Shown one piece after another: positions 24,213 through 33,036 of a stretch of 38,589 nucleotides of DNA. This DNA comes from Streptomyces sp. CBMA156 (GTDB lineage: Bacteria; Actinomycetota; Actinomycetes; Streptomycetales; Streptomycetaceae): the NCBI RefSeq assembly GCF_014596515.1, contig NZ_MSJQ01000199.1:1-38589 (forward strand). Direction: 5' to 3'. Within the stretch, counting starts at the first letter, position 1. Every line of letters begins with the position of its first letter. Below the pieces are notes generated by a model. That model ran no database searches. It saw nothing but the letters and a program-made list of their open reading frames with translations, and had not been told where the DNA came from. The translations under genes were made by a program, and so were the position numbers.

Positions 24213-25499
24213 GTGACGGCACGGGACGGACAGGGGCGGGCGGCCGGAAGCAACTGGAGCCGGCGCGGGGTCCTCGCGGGACTGATCGGTGCGCCTGTCC
24301 TGCTGCTGGCGGCCTGCAACGACAACAGCGGCAGCAGCAGCAACAACAGCGGCGGCAGCGGCTCCGGCGGCGCGAACGGCACCCCGGCCTCCGGCGGTGC
24401 GAGCAGCAGCGCCGCCCCGAAGACCTCGGCCGCCGTCATCACGGTCACCCCGGCCGACGGGGCCGCCTCCGCGAGCTTCAGCGAGCCGGTCAAGGTCACC
24501 GTCACCGAGGGCACCCTGAGCAGCGTCAAGGTCACCGACACCACCGGCAAGGAGCTGGCCGGCCAGCTCTCCGCCGACGGCACCGGCTGGACCTCGGCCG
24601 CCGCCCCCGCCAGCGGTACCAAGTACACCGTCGCCGCCACCGCCTTCGACAAGGACAAGCTGGAGGCGGACTCCAACGCCGTCTTCACCACGGCGACCCC
24701 GGCCAACACCTTCGTCGGCTACTTCACCCCCGAGGACGGTTCGACGGTCGGCGTCGGCATGCCGGTCTCGATCAACTTCAGCAAGCCGGTCACCGACCGC
24801 AAGACCGTCCAGCAGGCGATCACGGTGACGGCCGAGCCGGGTGTCGAGATCGTCGGCCACTGGTTCTCCAGCACCCGCCTCGACTTCAGGCCGCAGGAGT
24901 ACTGGGCCAAGGGCACCAAGGTCACCCTCAAGCTGCGGCTCAAGGACGTCGAGGGCGCCAAGGGCGTGTTCGGCACCCAGTCCAAGGACGTGAGCTTCAC
25001 CGTCGGCCGCGCCCAGACCAGCGTCGCCGACCTCGCCACCAAGAAGCTCACCGTCACCACCGACGGCCAGGTCAGCGCGGTCTACAAGATCTCCGGCGGC
25101 TCGCCCGAACACACCACCTGGGGCGGCAAGATGGTGATCTCCGAGCAGTACACCCAGACCCGGATGAACTCCCAGACCGTCAACCTGGGCAGCGAGTACG
25201 ACATCGCGGACGTGCCGCACGCCATGCGCCTCAGCACCTCGGGCACCTTCATCCACGGCAACTACTGGTCCCCGTCGTCGATCTTCGGCGGCCAGAACAC
25301 CAGCCACGGCTGCATCGGCCTCCAGGACACCAAGGGCGCGCAGGACACCGGCTCGGACGGCTACAAGTTCTACAAGTCCTCGATGGTCGGCGACGTGGTC
25401 GAGGTCCTGAACTCCGGTGACAAGACGGTGGCCCCGGACAACGGCCTGAACGGCTGGAACATGGGCTGGGCCGCCTGGAAGGCCGGCAGCGCCGTCTGA
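24213..25499 (+). CDS. L,D-transpeptidase lipoprotein (YkuD domain, Ig-like domains)
   Basis: This 428-aa lipoprotein cross-links peptidoglycan through 3-3 (L,D) peptide bonds outside the membrane. The N-terminus has SRRGVLAG followed by a lipobox LLAAC (C35); the twin arginine suggests Tat export. A Ser/Gly/Asn linker (36-70) leads to two immunoglobulin-like domains (about 72-165 and 170-275), as in LdtMt2-type enzymes, the second with TVGVGMPVSINFSKPV. The catalytic YkuD domain has IHGNYW and TSHGCIGL, with nucleophile C367 preceded by His. A C-terminal Trp-rich segment (NGWNMGWAAW) is typical of actinobacterial Ldt proteins. GTG start with GGGAGA upstream. A hairpin terminator follows. Beta-lactam tolerance is associated with the family. 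Confidence 0.94.
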   Translation: MTARDGQGRAAGSNWSRRGVLAGLIGAPVLLLAACNDNSGSSSNNSGGSGSGGANGTPASGGASSSAAPKTSAAVITVTPADGAASASFSEPVKVTVTEGTLSSVKVTDTTGKELAGQLSADGTGWTSAAAPASGTKYTVAATAFDKDKLEADSNAVFTTATPANTFVGYFTPEDGSTVGVGMPVSINFSKPVTDRKTVQQAITVTAEPGVEIVGHWFSSTRLDFRPQEYWAKGTKVTLKLRLKDVEGAKGVFGTQSKDVSFTVGRAQTSVADLATKKLTVTTDGQVSAVYKISGGSPEHTTWGGKMVISEQYTQTRMNSQTVNLGSEYDIADVPHAMRLSTSGTFIHGNYWSPSSIFGGQNTSHGCIGLQDTKGAQDTGSDGYKFYKSSMVGDVVEVLNSGDKTVAPDNGLNGWNMGWAAWKAGSAV

Positions 25500-25507
25500 C
25501 CCGGCGG

Positions 25508-25544
25508 CGCGGTGGACGGCGCCACGAAGGAGCCGTCCACCGCG
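25508..25544. terminator. Hairpin terminator between L,D-transpeptidase and cupin genes
   Basis: A perfect 13-bp stem (CGCGGTGGACGGC with complement) and 11-nt loop, followed by TT, lie between two convergent genes and can serve both. Confidence 0.8.
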
Positions 25545-25577
25545 TTCCCGGCCGTCGGCCGCGCTCCGGCCGCCGGC

Positions 25578-25940
25578 TCAGCGCTTCGCGTAGTCCGCGA
25601 AGCCCTGCCAGTCGACGATCACGCAGGGCTCGTCGCCGAGGATCCAGGCGTCGTGCCCGGGCGGGCAGACCATGAAGTCGCCGGGGCCCACTTCGGCCTC
25701 CTGGCCGTCGTCCATGACGATCTTCATCCGGCCCGAGACCACGTACCCGGTGTGGGCGGCCTGGCAGCTGTCGGTCTTGGCGATCGGCTTCACGTGCTTG
25801 GACCACTGCCAACCCGGCTCGAACACGGCCCGGCCCACCGGGCCGCCGTCCAGGTTGACCAGCCGCAGTTCCCCGGTGCCCGCCTCGAAGGGGCGGACTT
25901 CCTCGGGATCGTCGAAGTTCCGCTGGTAGAGACCGGACAT
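25578..25940 (-). CDS. Cupin-domain protein
   Basis: This 120-aa single-domain cupin has the first motif in EPGWQWSKHVKP, with His but otherwise modified, the middle AAHTGYVVSGRMKIVMDDG and the second motif VGPGDFMVCPPGHDAWILG. Small cupins bind a metal and a small ligand, act as isomerases or dioxygenases, or sense ligands; the reaction cannot be named. The ATG at 25938-25940 has GGAGAGGAG upstream. It is last in the minus-strand run after msrA, 146 nt away, so it may have its own promoter. Confidence 0.88.
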   Translation of the reverse strand: MSGLYQRNFDDPEEVRPFEAGTGELRLVNLDGGPVGRAVFEPGWQWSKHVKPIAKTDSCQAAHTGYVVSGRMKIVMDDGQEAEVGPGDFMVCPPGHDAWILGDEPCVIVDWQGFADYAKR

Positions 25941-26086
25941 GGCGCACTCCTCTCCCACGAGGACGGCCCGGTCACCAGCGGGTGGCCGGGCCGGCCTGCT
26001 GGCCCTTCCAGTCTGCGCCCGGATCGGGAAACGGTCACTTTGAGTGGCCGCAGCCGGGTGCCGGAGAGCGTCCGGGGCGCGGGAGG

Positions 26087-26752
26087 TCAGCCCTGGGTGC
26101 GGGCGACGCCGATCGGGCAGGAGGCCCCCGTGCCGCCGAGACCGCAGTAGCCGTTGGGGTTCTTGGCCTCGGACAGGTACTGCTGGTGGTACGGCTCGGC
26201 CGGGAAGAACGGCCCGGCCGGGGCGATCTCGGTGGTGATCGGGCCGTGACCGAGCGTGGTCAGGGACGGCTGGAGGGCCTCCCTGGTGGCCGCGGCGGCC
26301 TCGGCCTGGGTGGGGGAGTGGGTGTAGACGGCGGAGCGGTACTGGGTGCCCACGTCGTTGCCCTGGCGGTTGCCCTGGGTCGGGTCGTGCGCCTCCCAGA
26401 ACGTCTTCAGCAGGCGCTCGTAGGTGATCACCGCGGGGTCGAACACCACCCGGACCGCCTCGGTGTGCCCGGTCAGCCCGCTGCACACCTCCTCGTACGT
26501 CGGGTTGGGGGTGTGGCCGCCCTGGTAGCCGACCAGCGTCGTCCACACGCCGGGCAGCCGCCAGAAGGCGCGCTCGGCGCCCCAGAAGCAGCCCAGCCCG
26601 AAGTCGGCGACCTCCAGGCCCTCCGGGTACGGGCCGGTCAGCGGGTGGCCCAGCACGGTGTGCGGCTCGGACAGGGTGAAGGCCGGGGTCGGCCGGCCGG
26701 GCAGCGCCTGGTCGGCGGGGACGAGCGAGGTCTTGTGGCGGTTGAACAGCAC
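26087..26752 (-). CDS. msrA: Peptide methionine (S)-S-oxide reductase MsrA
   Basis: This 221-aa MsrA reduces the S-epimer of methionine sulfoxide in proteins and free Met. The catalytic cysteine C55 is in [29 protein letters not shown] is the typical second block; [20 protein letters not shown] follows. Resolving cysteines are C203 and C212 in [13 protein letters not shown]. The reductant is thioredoxin or, in actinobacteria, possibly mycoredoxin/mycothiol. The GTG start has GGAG 9 nt upstream and gives the family N-terminus ([10 protein letters not shown]); longer in-frame readings enter the non-coding gap. It lies 98 nt behind the TPR-like gene on the same strand. Confidence 0.95.
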   Translation of the reverse strand: MLFNRHKTSLVPADQALPGRPTPAFTLSEPHTVLGHPLTGPYPEGLEVADFGLGCFWGAERAFWRLPGVWTTLVGYQGGHTPNPTYEEVCSGLTGHTEAVRVVFDPAVITYERLLKTFWEAHDPTQGNRQGNDVGTQYRSAVYTHSPTQAEAAAATREALQPSLTTLGHGPITTEIAPAGPFFPAEPYHQQYLSEAKNPNGYCGLGGTGASCPIGVARTQG

Positions 26753-26850
26753 GGCCTGCTCCAGCGGGTCGGGAAAGGTGGCGCAGGGTCCAACGCGGAC
26801 GGCCGCCCCCGGATTCCGGGAGCGGCCGCCGGGGCCGGGCGCGGGGTCGG

Positions 26851-27975
26851 TCAGCGCTTCTTCCGGCCGGCCCCCCTGGCCGCCTTGACCCGCAGGTCGA
26901 CGAAGGACTGCCGGGGGTCGCCGAGGTAGGTGAACGGCTGCGGGACGTACCGGCCCAGGGCCTGGTACTGCTCCAGCGCCTCGGCCGGCCGACCGACCAG
27001 GGTCAGGGTGTACGCGAGCCAGCCGCGGGCGGTGCGGATCCGGGGGTGCTCCGGGTCGGCGGCGGCGAGGTCGGCGAGCGCGGCGTCCAGGGCGGCGCCG
27101 ACCTCGGGCCGCTTCCAGGCGCTGAGCCGCTCCCCGTCCTGGCCGAACTGCTCGAAGTACGCCTCCAGCTTCATCGGCGCGAGCAGGCTGCCGGCCGGGG
27201 CGGCGGCGATCGCCCCGTCGATGAACGCGTGCATCAGCTCGTGGCTGCCGTGCCACTTGGCGCACCAGTACTGGAGGGCCCGGTTGTGCGCCGCCCAGTG
27301 GTGCGGGTCGCGCTCGGTCAGCTCGGCCCAGTGCGCCCGGAACCGGTCGTTGGACCAGCCGAGGCCCATGGCGACGGGGACCTGGGCGACCCACGGGTTG
27401 GGGTCGTCGGCGGGGGCGAGCGCGGCCGCCTCGACGGCGGCCTCCCCGGCCTCCCCCAGGACCCGGTGGAAGGCCGCGAACTGCTCGCGGGTGACGTGCT
27501 GGGCCCGGGCCGAGCTGCGGATGTTCCAGGCCAGGACGACCAGGGCGTCCGCGTGCAGCAGGGCGGCCGCCGGGTCCTGCGGGTGCTCCGCCCGCCAGGC
27601 CAGCAGCCAGGCGTCGTCCTCGGCCGCCAGCTCGGCCAGCGGGCGCTGGCGCCGCCAGCGGACGTCGGCGCGGACGTCCCCGGTGAGGTGGGCGGCGGCA
27701 GGCCGCCAGTCGCCCGCCTTCGCGGCGGCGAGCGCCGCCGCCTCCTCGGGGCCCGGCTCGCCGTCCAGGACCAGGTCCTCGGCGGGCACCAGCCCGTGGC
27801 CGGACGCGGTGGCGGTGTCCCTCCCCCGCTCCTCCTCGGCCTGCCGTGCCTCGTGGTTCGCGATGGTGGTCCTGGCCCGTTCCAGCTGGGCCTGCTTGCG
27901 CTTGGCCAGCCTGGTCATGACGACCGGGAACAGCAGCACGAGGCCGACGACGGCGAACACGATGATGCCGGTCAA
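26851..27975 (-). CDS. Membrane-anchored TPR-like hypothetical protein, 374 aa
   Basis: The protein begins with one membrane helix ([19 protein letters not shown]) and a basic, coiled segment ([20 protein letters not shown]). It then folds into an all-helical domain of TPR-like Ala-rich repeats (for example [40 protein letters not shown]), with conserved-looking Trp/His pairs in the middle ([16 protein letters not shown]). It ends in a basic tail ([11 protein letters not shown]). The start is TTG, supported by GGAAGGA 9 nt upstream. It follows the M48 protease gene by 52 nt, a gap that contains six copies of GCGGT, so the two are likely co-transcribed. A scaffold role beside a membrane protease is inference. 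Confidence 0.78.
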   Translation of the reverse strand: MTGIIVFAVVGLVLLFPVVMTRLAKRKQAQLERARTTIANHEARQAEEERGRDTATASGHGLVPAEDLVLDGEPGPEEAAALAAAKAGDWRPAAAHLTGDVRADVRWRRQRPLAELAAEDDAWLLAWRAEHPQDPAAALLHADALVVLAWNIRSSARAQHVTREQFAAFHRVLGEAGEAAVEAAALAPADDPNPWVAQVPVAMGLGWSNDRFRAHWAELTERDPHHWAAHNRALQYWCAKWHGSHELMHAFIDGAIAAAPAGSLLAPMKLEAYFEQFGQDGERLSAWKRPEVGAALDAALADLAAADPEHPRIRTARGWLAYTLTLVGRPAEALEQYQALGRYVPQPFTYLGDPRQSFVDLRVKAARGAGRKKR

Positions 27976-27993
27976 GGGAGATCCTTCCTGGGC

Positions 27994-28023
27994 GCGGTGC
28001 GGTGCGGTGCGGTGCGGTGCGGT
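27994..28023. repeat. Perfect pentanucleotide tandem repeat (GCGGT)6
   Basis: Six exact copies lie between the M48 stop codon and the TTG start of the TPR-like gene, 10 to 40 nt upstream of its ribosome binding site. On the mRNA the unit reads ACCGC. Such a tract can change copy number by slippage and so alter spacing or folding. Confidence 0.95.
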
Positions 28024-28027
28024 GGGC

Positions 28028-29683
28028 TCAGACGGCCGGGGCGGTGGCCGACGGGAGGCCGGCCCCGGCGAGCAGTGCCCGCAGCGGCTCGGTGTCCGGC
28101 GTGTCGGTGCAGGCGGCGTCGAGGGCGGTGTCGAAGCGCTTGGCGAAGCCGTCCGGCAGGTGCAGTTCGGCCGGTCCGGACCAGGACAGCTCCCAGCCGG
28201 CCAGGCCGGCCTCGGCCAGCGTGACGACGGTGGCGTGCGCCAGTTCCTTCCGCAGCACCGGGCGGGCGAACTCGCGGGCGGCCCGGCCGGTCGCGGCGGC
28301 GGCCTCCTCGCTCCTCGGCAGCCGGCCGGTGAACTCCCAGGCCCGGCCGGCGTCGACGGCGTCGAGCAGCCCGTGGACGGTGGGCGGCAGGCCCAGGGCG
28401 GTCAGGGCCCCGCGGGCCGGGACGGCCGCCTCGCGGGCGTGGACGAGCATCGCCGCGCGGACCAGCTCGGGCCAGTCGACCCGCTGCTTGCGGGCCGCCT
28501 CCGGGACCAGCGAGACGGCCTCCAGCTCGGTCAGCACCCGCTCGGCCTCGTGCAGCAGCGCGAGGGCGGGGCCGGTGGCACCCGGGCCGCGTCCGTCGTC
28601 GGGAAGCGCCTCGATCGCGGCGACCCGGCGGTCGATCGGCGGGTGCGAGTCGTACGGGTCGGGCTGCTCCGAGGGCAGTTCGAGCGCGTACTCGGCGAGC
28701 TCCTCCCGGCGCTTCGGGTCGGCCAGCAGGTGGGCCAGGCCGCCGTAGACCTGGCCGGCCGGCGGGAGCAGCCCCGCGTCCCAGCCGATGGTGGCGTAGC
28801 TGCCGAGGTAGAAGTCCTGGGCGGAGCCCAGGACCGGCATCCGGCGGAGCGCCGCGGCGGTGACGTCCCGGCCCGCGAGCTGGGCGGCGACCTGGTCGGC
28901 GGCGTACTCCTGGCGGCGGCCGACCGCCTCGGAGACCCGGAAGTAGAGCTTGGCGTAGAGGGTGAAGAACTTGGCGAGGACCCGGTCGACCCCGCCGGTG
29001 GCCACCGCGCCGGACGGCTTGCGGCCCTTGGCCAGCCGCTTCTCGGCCTTGGCGGCCAGCTTGGCGGCCTCCTCGGCCTTGTGCTCGTCGGCGCGCTCGT
29101 GGAGGCCGCCGATGGTGTGCAGGACCGCGCGGCGGCCGGCCACCGTGACGGCGGCCAGCTTGACGTCCCGGTTGCTGTAGTGGCCGAACTCGTGCGCCAG
29201 CACGGACTCCAGCTCGCCCTCGGTGAGGCCGATCAGCAGCGGGGCGCCGATGACGAGGTGCCGCTTGCCGGGGACCAGGCCGAGCAGCCTGGTCTCCTCC
29301 AGGACGCCCGCGTTGACCTCGGGCACGAGCCGGATCTCGGCCGGTCCGCGGACGCCGGTCCGCTCGGAGATCCGGTCGACCACGGCCCACAGGGCGGGCT
29401 GCCGCTCGCGGGTGAGGAGTACTCCGGCCACCTCGCCGTCGTCCTTGCGACGGCGGGTCAGGAACACCACCCGGACCACCGGGTAGGCGACCGCGGCGGT
29501 CAGTGCCCAGACCTTGATCAGGGTCGGGCGGAGCTCGCCCGAGGCCTGGTACAACGTGATGTCGAGGACGAGCAGGCCCACGACGATGCCGAGGGCGAGC
29601 AGGTAGAAGCCGATGAGCAGGGCCACGGCGGTGGCGGCTCGGGCAGATGTGTTCATGACAGTCGAACGCTGGGGCGCGTCCAT
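28028..29683 (-). CDS. M48-family membrane metalloprotease
   Basis: This 551-aa zinc protease of the M48 (HtpX/Ste24-like) family has HEFGH (164-168, in VLAHEFGHYSNRD) and the downstream Glu ligand in GRRQEYAADQVAA (E259). Two N-terminal membrane helices (about 17-41 and 56-76) anchor it. The active site follows LVPEVNAGVLEETRLLGLVP. The C-terminal 200 residues form a large helical domain not seen in minimal HtpX, with SHPPIDRRVAAIEALP as in M48 proteins. I chose ATG at 29681-29683 with GGGAAGG upstream; ATG at 29654-29656 is a possible second start. The family degrades misfolded membrane proteins; the target is unknown. The TPR-like protein follows. Confidence 0.9.
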   Translation of the reverse strand: MDAPQRSTVMNTSARAATAVALLIGFYLLALGIVVGLLVLDITLYQASGELRPTLIKVWALTAAVAYPVVRVVFLTRRRKDDGEVAGVLLTRERQPALWAVVDRISERTGVRGPAEIRLVPEVNAGVLEETRLLGLVPGKRHLVIGAPLLIGLTEGELESVLAHEFGHYSNRDVKLAAVTVAGRRAVLHTIGGLHERADEHKAEEAAKLAAKAEKRLAKGRKPSGAVATGGVDRVLAKFFTLYAKLYFRVSEAVGRRQEYAADQVAAQLAGRDVTAAALRRMPVLGSAQDFYLGSYATIGWDAGLLPPAGQVYGGLAHLLADPKRREELAEYALELPSEQPDPYDSHPPIDRRVAAIEALPDDGRGPGATGPALALLHEAERVLTELEAVSLVPEAARKQRVDWPELVRAAMLVHAREAAVPARGALTALGLPPTVHGLLDAVDAGRAWEFTGRLPRSEEAAAATGRAAREFARPVLRKELAHATVVTLAEAGLAGWELSWSGPAELHLPDGFAKRFDTALDAACTDTPDTEPLRALLAGAGLPSATAPAV

Positions 29684-29875
29684 GCGGTGACCTTCCCGGG
29701 GGCGCGACGGCAGGACGACGCGCGGTTGTTGCATGGTGAACATGTGTACGACGGGTGCAGATCGTAGCGGTCGCCGGGGGCTCGGCGCACCGTGGTTACG
29801 GCCCGCCGCACCCCGCTCCCACCTGCGGGTTCGTCCCGGTTCCCGGTTCGGGAGGGCTTGGCGGCATTCGCCCAC

Positions 29876-29881
29876 TAGGCT
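29876..29881 (+). promoter_or_regulatory. -10 box (TAGGCT) of leaderless cystathionine gamma-synthase gene
   Basis: TAGGCT lies 7 nt before the ATG and there is no ribosome binding site, so the transcript probably starts at the ATG. Confidence 0.45.
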
Positions 29882-29888
29882 CGGACCC

Positions 29889-31043
29889 ATGACCCAGCAC
29901 CAGCTTCCCCAGGGCTTCGAGACCCTCGCCATCCACGCGGGTCAGGAAGCAGACCCCCAGACCGGGGCCGTCGTCACGCCGATCTACCAGGTGTCCACCT
30001 ACAAGCAGGACGGGGTGGGCGGACTGCGCGGCGGCTACGAGTACAGCCGCAGCGCCAACCCGACCCGCACCGCGCTGGAGGAGTGCCTCGCGGCGCTGGA
30101 GGGCGGGGCCCGCGGCCTCGCCTTCGCCTCGGGCCTGGCCGCCGAGGACACCCTGCTGCGCACGATCCTCAAGCCGGGCGACCACATCGTCATCCCCAAC
30201 GACGCCTACGGCGGCACCTTCCGGCTGTTCGCCAAGGTGCTCACCCGCTGGGGCGTCGAGTTCTCCGTCGCCGACACCCAGAACCTGGCCACCGTCCGCG
30301 AGGCGCTGCGCCCCAACACCCGCGCGGTGTGGGTGGAGACCCCGTCCAACCCGCTGCTGGGCATCACCGACCTGGCCGCGCTCGCCGAGATCGCCCACGG
30401 CGCCGGCGCGCTGCTGGTGGTCGACAACACCTTCGCCAGCCCGTACCTCCAGCAGCCGATCTCGCTCGGCGCGGACGCGGTCGTGCACTCCACCACCAAG
30501 TACATGGGCGGCCACTCGGACGTGGTCGGCGGTGCGCTGGTGCTGGCCGACGCGGCCCTCGGCGAGGAGGTGGCCTACCACCAGAACGCGATGGGCGCCG
30601 TCTCCGGCCCGTTCGACGCCTGGCTGGTGCTGCGCGGCATCAAGACGCTGGGCGTCCGGATGGACCGGCACAGCGCCAACGCGGAGAAGGTCGCCGAGCT
30701 GCTGGCCAGCCACCCGAAGGTCAGCCAGGTGCTCTACCCGGGCCTGCCCGAGCACCCCGGCCACGACATCGCCGCCAAGCAGATGAAGGGCTTCGGCGGC
30801 ATGGTCTCGTTCCGGGTCGCCGCCGGCGAGGAGGCGGCCGTCGAGGTCTGCAACCGCGCGCAGCTGTTCACCCTCGGCGAGTCGCTCGGCGGCGTCGAGT
30901 CGCTGATCGAGCACCCGGGCCGGATGACCCACGCCTCGGTGGCGGGCTCGCTGCTGGAGGTGCCGTCCGACCTGGTGCGCGTCTCGGTCGGCATCGAGTC
31001 GATCGACGACCTGCTGGCCGACCTCACGCAGGCGCTGGGCTGA
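29889..31043 (+). CDS. Cystathionine gamma-synthase / gamma-lyase
   Basis: This 384-aa PLP enzyme of the Cys/Met metabolism family has the start FETLAIHAGQEADPQTGAVV, the PLP lysine K204 in VHSTTKYMGGHSD, phosphate-binding ASGLAAEDT, VETPSNPLLG and LGESLGGVESLIEHPGRMTH at the end. Sequence alone does not separate metB-type synthase (from O-acyl-homoserine and cysteine) from cystathionine gamma-lyase. With cystathionine beta-synthase about 7 kb away, a gamma-lyase that completes reverse transsulfuration to cysteine is at least as likely. The gene is divergent from the M48 protease and converges on marR with 24 nt between stop codons. Confidence 0.93.
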   Translation: MTQHQLPQGFETLAIHAGQEADPQTGAVVTPIYQVSTYKQDGVGGLRGGYEYSRSANPTRTALEECLAALEGGARGLAFASGLAAEDTLLRTILKPGDHIVIPNDAYGGTFRLFAKVLTRWGVEFSVADTQNLATVREALRPNTRAVWVETPSNPLLGITDLAALAEIAHGAGALLVVDNTFASPYLQQPISLGADAVVHSTTKYMGGHSDVVGGALVLADAALGEEVAYHQNAMGAVSGPFDAWLVLRGIKTLGVRMDRHSANAEKVAELLASHPKVSQVLYPGLPEHPGHDIAAKQMKGFGGMVSFRVAAGEEAAVEVCNRAQLFTLGESLGGVESLIEHPGRMTHASVAGSLLEVPSDLVRVSVGIESIDDLLADLTQALG

Positions 31044-31067
31044 TCAGGACGGGGCCCCGGCGGCCCC

Positions 31068-31550
31068 TCACTGCCCCTGCCGGTCCGCCGAGTACGACTC
31101 CATCGCGAGGTTGAAGCGGGCCAGCAGGGCGCAGAACGCGCGCTGTTCCTCCGGTGGCCAGCCGGCCACCAGGCGGCGGGTCAACTCGGCCCGGCCGTCC
31201 CGGACTTCGGTGAGCCGGCCGGCGCCGTGCGAGGTCAGTGCGAGCCGTACGGCGCGGCGGTCGGCCGGGTCCTGCACCCGGCCGACCAGCCCGGCGGCGA
31301 CCAGCGGGGCGACCTGGCGGGTCACCGTGGAGGAGTCCACCCCGAGGGCCTCGGCCAGCGCCTTGACGTTGGCCGGGCCGTGCCGGTCCAGCCGGTCGAG
31401 CAGCAGGTAGGCGGCCCGGTCGAGCGCCCCGACGCCGCCGTCGGAGGTCCGGACCTGTTCCATCCGGCGCGCGAACAGCGCGAGCTGGTACTGGAGTTGG
31501 GTGTACACGGGGTCGGTGCGGTCGGTGGCCTGGGGCGAGGTCGTCGTCAT
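31068..31550 (-). CDS. MarR-family transcriptional regulator
   Basis: This 160-aa winged-helix regulator shows the MarR pattern: N-terminal dimer helix (YTQLQYQLALFARRMEQVRT), HTH with NVKALAEALGVDSSTVTRQV and wing GLVGRVQDPADRRAVRLALT, then C-terminal dimer helices (GWPPEEQRAFCALLARFNLA). MarR proteins usually repress their own and neighbouring genes and respond to small phenolic or oxidising ligands. It is divergent from the threonine dehydratase gene, with 122 nt between the starts, and convergent with the cystathionine enzyme. No clear palindromic operator is visible in that gap. Confidence 0.92.
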   Translation of the reverse strand: MTTTSPQATDRTDPVYTQLQYQLALFARRMEQVRTSDGGVGALDRAAYLLLDRLDRHGPANVKALAEALGVDSSTVTRQVAPLVAAGLVGRVQDPADRRAVRLALTSHGAGRLTEVRDGRAELTRRLVAGWPPEEQRAFCALLARFNLAMESYSADRQGQ

Positions 31551-31660
31551 CGCGGCTCACGATCGTCGTGCGGTGAGGGAGGCTCAGGACCAGCAGCGTA
31601 CGCGGGCCGGGCGGGCCCGGGAACAGGCCCGGCATCCCGGATTGCCGTCGGAGCCCCCCG

Positions 31661-31666
31661 TAGTCT
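31661..31666 (+). promoter_or_regulatory. -10 box (TAGTCT) of leaderless threonine dehydratase gene
   Basis: TAGTCT is 6 nt from the ATG and no ribosome binding site is present, which fits leaderless initiation. Confidence 0.45.
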
Positions 31667-31672
31667 GGCGCC

Positions 31673-32884
31673 ATGCACAACTGGCCGATCACCCTCGACG
31701 ACGTCCGCGGCGCCCAGAAGATGCTCGCCGGGGTCGCCCGGGTGACCCCGATGGAGGGCAGTCGGCACCTCTCCGCGCTGATCGGCGCGCCGGTCCACCT
31801 GAAGTGCGAGAACCTGCAGCGCACCGGGTCCTTCAAGCTGCGCGGGGCGTACGTGCGGATCGCGGGACTCTCGCCGGTGCAGCGGGCCGGCGGCGTGGTG
31901 GCGGCGAGCGCCGGGAACCACGCCCAGGGGGTGGCGCTGGCGGCCGCGCTGCTGGGCGTGCGCTCCACGGTGTTCATGCCGGTCGCGGCGCCGCTGCCGA
32001 AGGTCGCGGCCACCCGCGAGTACGGCGCCGACGTGCGGTTGCACGGCGCCACCGTGGACGAGGCCCTGCTGGCCGCGCAGCGGTACGCGGACGCGACCGG
32101 CGCGGTGTTCATCCACCCCTTCGACCACTGGGACGTGGTCACCGGTCAGGCGACCGTCGGGCTGGAGATCCTGGAGCAGTGCCCCGAGGTGCGGACCATT
32201 CTGGTCGGGGTGGGCGGCGGCGGGCTGCTGGCCGGGATCGCGGCGGCGGTGAAGCCGCTGCGGCCGGACGTGCGGGTGGTCGGGGTGCAGGCGGCGGGCG
32301 CGGCCGCGTACCCGCCCTCGCTGGCGGCCGGGCGGCCGGTGTCGCTGGAGCGGTTCGCCACCATGGCGGACGGGATCATGGTCGGGCGGCCCGGGGACAT
32401 CCCGTTCGAGGTGGTCAACACGCTCGCGGACGGCATCCGCACGGTCTCCGAGGAGGCGCTGTCGCGGGCTCTGCTGCTCGGGCTGGAGCGTCTGAAGCTG
32501 GTGGTCGAGCCGGCCGGGGCGGCCCCGATCGCGGCGCTGCTGGAGCGGCCGGACTCCTTCGAGGGCCCGGTGGTGGCGGTGCTGTCCGGCGGCAACATCG
32601 ACCCGCAGCTGATGCAGCGGGTGCTGCGGCACGGGCTGGCGGCGGCCGGGCGCTACCTGTCGCTGCGGGTGCGGCTGGCGGACAAGCCGGGCGCGCTGGC
32701 GGACCTGCTGGGCGTGCTGACCAGGGTGGACGCCAACGTGCTGGACGTGGCGCACGTGCGGACCGACCCGCGGCTGGGGCTGACCGAGGTCGAGGTGGAC
32801 CTGCATCTGGAGACCAAGGGGCCCGAGCACTGCGCGCTGGTGGTCGGTGAACTGCGGGACGCGGGGTACGTGGTCTCCGGCTGA
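31673..32884 (+). CDS. ilvA: Threonine ammonia-lyase (threonine dehydratase) with ACT domain
   Basis: This 403-aa PLP enzyme deaminates threonine to 2-oxobutanoate, feeding isoleucine or propionyl-CoA. The PLP lysine is K55 in QRTGSFKLRGAY; ASAGNHAQGVALAA, VGVGGGGLLAGIAAAVKPL and SGGNIDPQLM are the other cofactor loops. One ACT domain fills the last 75 residues (LSLRVRLADKPGALADLLGV). The length and single ACT domain place it in the shorter, catabolic-like branch rather than the E. coli IlvA of 514 aa with two regulatory domains. Ile or Val feedback through the ACT domain is possible. It is probably leaderless. Confidence 0.93.
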   Translation: MHNWPITLDDVRGAQKMLAGVARVTPMEGSRHLSALIGAPVHLKCENLQRTGSFKLRGAYVRIAGLSPVQRAGGVVAASAGNHAQGVALAAALLGVRSTVFMPVAAPLPKVAATREYGADVRLHGATVDEALLAAQRYADATGAVFIHPFDHWDVVTGQATVGLEILEQCPEVRTILVGVGGGGLLAGIAAAVKPLRPDVRVVGVQAAGAAAYPPSLAAGRPVSLERFATMADGIMVGRPGDIPFEVVNTLADGIRTVSEEALSRALLLGLERLKLVVEPAGAAPIAALLERPDSFEGPVVAVLSGGNIDPQLMQRVLRHGLAAAGRYLSLRVRLADKPGALADLLGVLTRVDANVLDVAHVRTDPRLGLTEVEVDLHLETKGPEHCALVVGELRDAGYVVSG

Positions 32885-32894
32885 GTTCCGTCCC

Positions 32895-32938
32895 TTGACG
32901 CGATATATCGCGTACTGGGAGACTCGCGATACATCGCG
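32895..32938 (+). promoter_or_regulatory. Promoter with two PadR-like CGCGATATATCGCG operators
   Basis: TTGACG at 32895-32900 is overlapped by the perfect 16-bp palindrome ACGCGATATATCGCGT (32898-32913). A second, imperfect copy CGCGATACATCGCG lies at 32925-32938, 27 bp away centre to centre. CGATATATCG-type palindromes occur in front of PadR-regulated transporter genes in actinobacteria, as far as I know. Binding here would block the -35 box of the exporter operon that starts 100 nt downstream. No padR gene is in the window. Confidence 0.7.
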
Positions 32939-33036
32939 TTCGAGTCCCATGGGTCGAGTACCGACTCGCCCGTGTGCCTGAAAACAGGGCAGAGTGGGAC
33001 AGATCGCCCCATACGTCCTAGGAGATGAGGCAGGCC

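Noticed and set aside
32924..32950. tRNA-like T-arm (GTTCGAGTCCC) upstream of the exporter
   Set aside because: No acceptor, D or anticodon stems can be built around it; it is part of the operator/promoter region.
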